Part shown: one piece after another, positions 7,324 to 10,687 of the stretch | Position numbering within the stretch: the first letter of the stretch is position 1 | How the letters are laid out: the number at the start of each line of letters is the position of its first letter | Program-made: the position numbers and the translations under genes | The notes under the pieces: generated by a model | Seen by the model: the letters and a program-made list of their open reading frames with translations, nothing else | Databases searched by the model: none | Told to the model about the DNA's origin: nothing | NCBI GenBank assembly: GCA_018713405.1 | Contig: DVOR01000168.1 | Coordinates: forward strand, 1-10,687 | Origin: Candidatus Spyradenecus faecavium | GTDB lineage: Bacteria; Verrucomicrobiota; Kiritimatiellia; RFP12; DVOR01 | Length of the DNA: 10,687 bases | Direction of reading: 5' to 3'

Positions 7324-7369
7324 CCTCCCCCTTTGAGTGACCCTTCAGGGGCGCTCAAAGGGGGAGGGG
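7322..7369. repeat. 16-bp perfect inverted repeat at the nnr promoter
   Basis: CCCCTCCCCCTTTGAG (7322-7337) is the exact reverse complement of CTCAAAGGGGGAGGGG (7354-7369). The 16-base interior can add two more pairs (one a G-U), then, past an A-G mismatch, CCC (7341-7343) with GGG (7348-7350). The right arm ends 11 bases before the candidate -10 of nnr and so covers the place where a -35 would sit. It is adjacent to the octamer array. It could form a cruciform or bind a dimeric protein; a nonautonomous mobile repeat is also possible. Confidence 0.85.
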
Positions 7370-7370
7370 C

Positions 7371-7386
7371 GGGATTGTGGTAGAAT
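7371..7386 (+). promoter_or_regulatory. Candidate promoter of nnr (extended -10 with G-tract)
   Basis: GGG (7371-7373, the end of a longer G-rich run) is followed by ATTGTGG and TAGAAT (7381-7386), an extended -10 of TGG-TAGAAT. The start would fall near 7393, just ahead of the AAAGGAG ribosome site at 7394-7400, so the leader is only about 13 bases. Confidence 0.5.
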
Positions 7387-7405
7387 GGGGGCGAAAGGAG
7401 CGTTT

Positions 7406-8947
7406 ATGAAGTGGATCACAGTGGCGGGAATCCGTGAGGCCGAGACCGTGGCGTTCGCCCAACGGAATCTGCCCAGCTACACGGCGATGTGCCGGGCGGG
7501 GGCGGCCGTGGCCAGGCAGGTCGAGACCGTGGCGGCGCGGGCGGGCATCCGCCGCGTCATCGTGCTGTGCGGGCCGGGGAACAACGGCGGGGACGGCTTC
7601 GTCGCGGCGCGTTGCCTGGCGGAGGACGGCCTGGACGTGGAGGTCTCGATGACGTGCGTGCCGGCGCACCTGCGCGGGGACGCGGCGCGCGCGTGGAAGG
7701 ACATGGTGGCCGCGGGGTTGCAGGCGCACGTGCTGCCGTCGTCGGACGCCTGGCTGGAGAGCGCGTGGGCGGACCCGGCGGTCGCGCCGCGGCGGGCCGT
7801 CATCGTGGACGCGCTGCTGGGCATCGGCGCGCAGGGGGCGCCCTCGGGCGCGGTCAGCGCGGCCATCAACTGGGTCAACGGGACGTCGCAGGCATGCCCG
7901 GTGCTCTCGGTGGACGTGCCCAGCGGGCTGGACGCGGACACGGGCGCGGCCCCGGGCGCGGCCATCCGCGCGGACGCCACCATCACCTTCTCGCGGCCCA
8001 AAATCGGCTTCGCCGCGCCCTCGGCGCGCGCCTACATCGGCCACCTGGTGGTGGCGGACATCGGCATCCCCAACGACGTGCTTGAGACGCAGGCGACCCT
8101 GCCGCCCGACGCCACGGAGCTCATCGCGGCGCCGGAGATCCGGGCCATCCTACGGCCGGAACGCGCGCTGGACTCGCACAAGCGGTCGTACGGCCACGCG
8201 CTCATCGTGGGCGGGTGCGCGCGTTACCCCCACGCGCCGGTCCTGGCCGCGCAGGCGGCCTATCGCGCGGGCTGCGGCCTGGTCTCGCTCGACGTGCCGG
8301 CGGAGTCGCGCGTGGCCGCGGCCGTTTGGGCGCCGGAGGCCATCTTCGCGGAGCCGTGCCCCGAGGGTGCGGCGCTGGCGGACTTCCAGGCCATCGCCAT
8401 CGGCCCGGGCATGGGGGCGATCGAGGGGGCGCGGCTGGACTTCCTGAAGCGGCTGGTCGGCGACGCGCAGGCCCCGCGCACGGTGGTCGACGCGGACGCG
8501 CTCACCGCCTTGGCCAAGCTGCGCCTGGAGGAGGGCTGGGCGCCCGACGCCACGGCGTTGCGCCTGATCCTGACCCCCCACCCCGGCGAGGCGGCGCGTC
8601 TGTTGGGCGTGACGCCGCAGGACATCCAGCGCGACCGCCCGGGCGCGGCGCGCGCCATCGCCGCGAACTACCACGCCATCGCCGTGCTCAAGGGCCACAA
8701 CACCCTGGTGGCCGAACCCGGCGGGCGCCTGCGCGTGTGCATGGGCGGCAACCCGGGCATGGCCACCGCCGGCACGGGCGACCTGCTCACCGGCCTGATC
8801 GCGGGCCTGCTCGCGCGCGGCCTGGGCACGGAGGACGCCGCGGTGCTGGGCGTCTACCACCACGCCTTGGCCGGCGACGCGGCGGCCTTCGCCCACGGCG
8901 AGGAATCCCTCATCGCCACCGACCTGCTCCCGACGCTGCGCCTGTGA
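7406..8947 (+). CDS. nnr: Bifunctional NAD(P)H-hydrate repair enzyme (epimerase + ADP/ATP-dependent dehydratase)
   Basis: Repairs hydrated, inactive NADH and NADPH in the cytoplasm: the N-terminal YjeF_N domain interconverts the R and S epimers of NAD(P)HX, and the C-terminal ribokinase-like domain dehydrates the S form using a nucleotide. 513 residues, the usual fused length. Epimerase (about 1-225): GPGNNGGDGFVAAR at 56-69, VDALLGIG at 134-141, VDVPSGLDADTG at 169-180, FSRPKIGF at 195-202. Dehydratase (about 240-513): HKRSYGHALIVGG at 258-270, IGPGMG at 332-337, VVDADAL at 360-366, LTPHPGEAARLLG at 389-401, AVLKGHNT at 426-433, and NPGMATAGTGDLLTG at 449-463 containing the catalytic GTGD aspartate. 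The ATG at 7406 has AAAGGAG six bases upstream; an in-frame ATG at 7337 lies before the promoter and is rejected. It is the only plus-strand gene here and appears monocistronic. Confidence 0.96.
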   Translation: MKWITVAGIREAETVAFAQRNLPSYTAMCRAGAAVARQVETVAARAGIRRVIVLCGPGNNGGDGFVAARCLAEDGLDVEVSMTCVPAHLRGDAARAWKDMVAAGLQAHVLPSSDAWLESAWADPAVAPRRAVIVDALLGIGAQGAPSGAVSAAINWVNGTSQACPVLSVDVPSGLDADTGAAPGAAIRADATITFSRPKIGFAAPSARAYIGHLVVADIGIPNDVLETQATLPPDATELIAAPEIRAILRPERALDSHKRSYGHALIVGGCARYPHAPVLAAQAAYRAGCGLVSLDVPAESRVAAAVWAPEAIFAEPCPEGAALADFQAIAIGPGMGAIEGARLDFLKRLVGDAQAPRTVVDADALTALAKLRLEEGWAPDATALRLILTPHPGEAARLLGVTPQDIQRDRPGAARAIAANYHAIAVLKGHNTLVAEPGGRLRVCMGGNPGMATAGTGDLLTGLIAGLLARGLGTEDAAVLGVYHHALAGDAAAFAHGEESLIATDLLPTLRL

Positions 8948-8967
8948 GGCGGTCGTGGCCGGGGAAG

Positions 8968-8995
8968 CACGAACTCCACGAAGGGCCACAAAGGA
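8968..8995 (+). repeat. Short degenerate CACGAA-type repeat
   Basis: Three units starting at 8968, 8977 and 8987: CACGAACTC, CACGAAGGGC and CACAAAGGA. Period is nine to ten bases. It begins 20 bases after the nnr stop. Too short and degenerate to be certain that it is more than chance. Confidence 0.4.
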
Positions 8996-9024
8996 GAGGG
9001 AAAAGGAAGAGGAGGAGAATCAGA

Positions 9025-9099
9025 GGGTGTGGGGCGCTGCCCCACACCCCGGCAGGGGGACGCTCCCCCTGCACCCCCGGCACGCCCTGCGGGCGTGCC
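9025..9099. repeat. Three adjacent perfect hairpins with 3-nt loops
   Basis: Hairpin 1: GGGTGTGGGGC (9025-9035), loop GCT, GCCCCACACCC (9039-9049), 11 pairs. Hairpin 2: GCAGGGGGA (9052-9060), loop CGC, TCCCCCTGC (9064-9072), 9 pairs. Hairpin 3: GGCACGCCC (9079-9087), loop TGC, GGGCGTGCC (9091-9099), 9 pairs. The stems differ in sequence but share size and loop length, with two- and six-base gaps between them. They lie in the convergent spacer between nnr and rnpB. No T-tract follows on either strand, so they are not intrinsic terminators, though they could shield the nnr 3' end. Confidence 0.85.
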
Positions 9100-9127
9100 C
9101 GACCGAGACACGCCAGGCGACGCGGCA

Positions 9128-9158
9128 GGACAAATAGGACAAATGGGACAAATAGGAC
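9128..9158 (+). repeat. Nonamer tandem repeat GGACAAATR
   Basis: GGACAAATA (9128-9136), GGACAAATG (9137-9145), GGACAAATA (9146-9154) and a partial GGAC. AT-rich by local standards. It sits between the hairpin trio and the second octamer array. Confidence 0.8.
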
Positions 9159-9173
9159 GGGCGGCGGTGGGAG

Positions 9174-9208
9174 CCAAGCCTCCAAACTTCCAAACCTCCA
9201 AGCCTCCA
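9174..9208 (+). repeat. Octamer tandem array CCAARCYT, downstream copy
   Basis: Four octamers: CCAAGCCT (9174-9181), CCAAACTT, CCAAACCT and CCAAGCCT (9198-9205), then CCA running into the A-tract of the rnpB terminator. Same consensus, phase and orientation as the array at 7290-7323. Confidence 0.85.
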
Positions 9209-9238
9209 AAAAAAGCCCCGGCGGGTGACCGCCGGGGC
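9208..9238 (-). terminator. Intrinsic terminator of rnpB
   Basis: On the minus strand GCCCCGGCGG (9238-9229), loop TCAC, CCGCCGGGGC (9224-9215), then seven T (9214-9208). A perfect ten-pair GC stem with tetraloop and U-tract starting three bases after the RNase P RNA. On the plus strand no T-tract follows, so it works one way only. Confidence 0.95.
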
Positions 9239-9240
9239 AC

Positions 9241-9587
9241 GTGCACGGGGCTGTAAGCCGATTTCTGTACCCTTGCGGGCGCCAATCATCAAACTAAGCG
9301 CCCAACCCGCGGATTCGGCCGAGGCCGTTGGCGGCGCGAGCAGCGCCTCTCCGCCTATTTGGGCTTGCTCCGGAAGGGGTTTGCCTTGCGCGGGGGCTTT
9401 CGCCCGCCGCCGGTGGGCTCTTACCCCACCTTTTCACCCTTACCGCCCGAAGGCGGCGGTTTGTCTCTGTGGCACTTTCCGTCGCGCGGGTTTGCCCCGC
9501 GCCCACCGGCCATTGCAGCCGGTCTTCCCGCTCTGTGGAGTCCGGACTTTCCTCCCGCTTGCGCGGGCGATTGGCCGCCCCGGCACA
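9241..9587 (-). ncRNA. rnpB: RNase P RNA, bacterial type A
   Basis: Catalytic RNA of RNase P, which matures tRNA 5' ends together with the RnpA protein. On the minus strand the conserved core appears in order: GAGGAAAGTCCGGACTCC near the 5' end (9558-9538), ACAGAGACAAACCGCC, GGTAAGGGTGAAAAGG followed by GGGGTAAGAG (within 9448-9419), GAGCAAGCCCAAATAGG, and AGAAATCGGCTTA near the 3' end. The termini pair as helix P1: GTGC-CGGGGC at the 5' end with GCCCCG-T-GCAC at the 3' end, which sets the boundaries to within a few bases. About 347 nt, normal for type A. It begins some 7 bases after the zinc-ribbon gene stop with no obvious promoter in between, and ends at a strong terminator. Confidence 0.96.
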
Positions 9588-9593
9588 AAGGGT

Positions 9594-10304
9594 TCAAATC
9601 AGGATGCGTCCGCAGGCCGGGCAGGTGACGAGGGGCGCGTTGGGCGTCTTGTCGGCGTGGAGGACGGCCTGGGTGACGGAGGGGGGCTGGACGAGGTTGC
9701 AGCCGGTGCAGACGCCCTCGGCGCGGTTGTACTCGACGGCGCAGGGCCAACGGGTGAGGCGGAGGCGGTCGTAGTAGCGGAGCTGGGCGGGCGGGACGGC
9801 GGCGACGAGGGCCTCGCGCTTGGCCTGGACCTTCTCGAGCTCGGCCTCGACGGCGGTCTTGCGGGCGGCGGCGGCGTCGAGGATCTCCTGGACGGCGAGC
9901 TCCTCCTCGGCCTCGAACTGCTTGGCCTCGTCGAGGCGGCGCTCGGTGGGGGTGCGGTTCTTGTCGGCGGCGGCCATGCCGGCCTCGGCGGCGGCGGCGG
10001 ACTCGGCGGCGGCGCGGTGCTCTTGGTCGGCGGCGGCGAGGCCGCGGGCGCCGGTCATGCCGGTGGCGTTGCGCTCGGCGCGGGCCATGCGGTCGCGGTC
10101 GCGCTGGAACTGGCGGTTGAAGCGGTCGTACTCCCTGTTGGCCTGGAGGTTTTCGGCCTCGGCGGCGAGGACGCGCTTGCGGGCCTCGGCCAGGCGGGCG
10201 TCGGCGGCTTTGCGGCGGGCGGGAAGAAGGGTCTTGAGTTCGCGTTGAAGGTCGCGGATGCGGCCGTCTTCCTCTTGGAGGGCAAGGAGGGCTTGGATGT
10301 CCAT
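9594..10304 (-). CDS. Coiled-coil C4 zinc-ribbon protein (PF02591-type, CT398-like)
   Basis: Cytoplasmic protein of 236 residues with no established enzymatic role. Residues 1-165 are a long, Ala/Glu/Arg/Lys-rich helical hairpin that reads as coiled coil; the C-terminal part has CTGC (199-202) and CPAC (228-231), a four-cysteine zinc ribbon, followed by GRILI at the end. This architecture matches the C4-type zinc-ribbon family that includes chlamydial CT398; members are often proposed to act as adaptors with RNA or secretion machinery, but function is not settled. ATG at 10304 with AAAGGA eight bases upstream. It starts 15 bases after the hydG stop and ends about 7 bases before rnpB, so all three may be co-transcribed. 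The neighbouring position of this family and rnpB is, to my knowledge, seen in other bacteria. Alanine-heavy composition gives the other strand long spurious open frames. Confidence 0.85.
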   Translation of the reverse strand: MDIQALLALQEEDGRIRDLQRELKTLLPARRKAADARLAEARKRVLAAEAENLQANREYDRFNRQFQRDRDRMARAERNATGMTGARGLAAADQEHRAAAESAAAAEAGMAAADKNRTPTERRLDEAKQFEAEEELAVQEILDAAAARKTAVEAELEKVQAKREALVAAVPPAQLRYYDRLRLTRWPCAVEYNRAEGVCTGCNLVQPPSVTQAVLHADKTPNAPLVTCPACGRILI

Positions 10305-10319
10305 GTGTCGTTCCTTTGG

Positions 10320-10687
10320 TTAAAAGTACAGGTCGCGCTCGCCGGCGCGGATGCGGCCCAGGCGGGACTCGACCTCGGCGCGGAGCTTGGGCTCGAGCTT
10401 GGCGGTCTCGCGGGCGATGACGGCCCAGCCCTTCTCGGCGGTGGCTGGGCTGGCGTAGTCGGAGAGGTATTCGGCAAGGGTCATGATGGCGTTGGGCGTG
10501 CAGAAGCGGCCGATGAAGCCGGGGATGGCGTATTCCATGAAGTGCTCGCCGGTGCGCCCCAGGCGGTAGCAGCTGGTGCAGAAGCTGGGGATGTAGCCGC
10601 CCTCGAGGATCTCGCCGATGACCTCGTCGAGGCTACGGGTGTCGCCCACCTGGAACTGCTCGCGGTTGAGGGTCTGCTGGCCCTCCT
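10320..10687 (-). CDS. hydG: [FeFe]-hydrogenase H-cluster maturase HydG, C-terminal part
   Basis: Radical SAM tyrosine lyase that makes the CO and cyanide ligands of the [FeFe]-hydrogenase H-cluster. Only the last 122 codons are in the window; the radical SAM CX3CX2C region lies beyond the right edge. The visible part begins at QFQVGDTRSLDEVI and contains CTSCYRLGRTGEHFMEYAIP and, further on, RFCTPNA. Its three cysteines form CX2CX22C exactly, the HydG-specific motif that holds the auxiliary iron-sulfur cluster with the extra iron, which separates HydG from the related ThiH. It ends with the family-typical GERDLYF. An ATG at 10649 is internal, not the start. The presence of HydG implies HydE, HydF and a hydrogenase elsewhere and an anaerobic lifestyle. 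Confidence 0.95.
   Translation of the reverse strand, partial: EGQQTLNREQFQVGDTRSLDEVIGEILEGGYIPSFCTSCYRLGRTGEHFMEYAIPGFIGRFCTPNAIMTLAEYLSDYASPATAEKGWAVIARETAKLEPKLRAEVESRLGRIRAGERDLYF

Noticed and set aside
8910..9292. Small minus-strand open frames in the nnr-rnpB spacer
   Set aside because: They are translations of the nonamer, octamer and hairpin repeats and overlap rnpB and its terminator; no ribosome site supports them.
9590..9600. GGGTTCAAATC resembling a tRNA T-arm
   Set aside because: No acceptor stem or anticodon arm fits around it; it is the junction of the zinc-ribbon stop and the rnpB 5' end.

Overview
This is a GC-rich bacterial chromosomal window with ordinary housekeeping and metabolic genes, most of them on the minus strand. 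The end of hydG ([FeFe]-hydrogenase cofactor maturation) points to an anaerobic, probably fermentative, hydrogen-metabolising organism. The type II topoisomerase B subunit has a compact form and Toprim-to-C-terminus wording that I associate with Bacteroidota, Chlamydiota and the wider PVC group. Together with the high GC, this makes an anaerobic PVC-type bacterium (for example Kiritimatiellota-like) my best guess. That placement is inference, not proof.

Layout, left to right. 1-842 (-): 5' part of an NhaC-family Na+/H+ antiporter, cut by the window edge. 916-2739 (-): parE/gyrB-type topoisomerase subunit. 2798-4959 (-): two oligopeptide-type ABC permeases, oppC and oppB, joined by an ATGA overlap, with no ATPase or binding-protein gene beside them. 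4960-5112: spacer with a three-unit repeat. 5113-7077 (-): large secreted protein of unknown family with three diverged beta-rich modules. 7078-7405: repeat-filled spacer between divergent genes. 7406-8947 (+): the only plus-strand gene, a bifunctional NAD(P)HX repair enzyme. 8948-9207: second repeat-filled spacer. 9208-9587 (-): RNase P RNA with a textbook intrinsic terminator. 9594-10304 (-): coiled-coil C4 zinc-ribbon protein. 10320-10687 (-): 3' end of hydG.

The genes do not form one pathway. oppB-oppC is a transport operon, and hydG, the zinc-ribbon gene and rnpB lie head to tail with very short gaps and may share a transcript. The proteins are mostly familiar. The less explained material is intergenic. 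Four of the five spacers that precede a gene here carry the same candidate promoter, a G-tract then TGN-TANAAT with a very short leader. The spacers also hold several unrelated short repeats: an octamer array on both sides of the NAD(P)HX repair gene, a nonamer array, three adjacent perfect hairpins with 3-nt loops, a 16-bp perfect inverted repeat at the repair-gene promoter, and a 21-22-bp repeat before oppB. I see no CRISPR array, transposase, phage gene or defence system.
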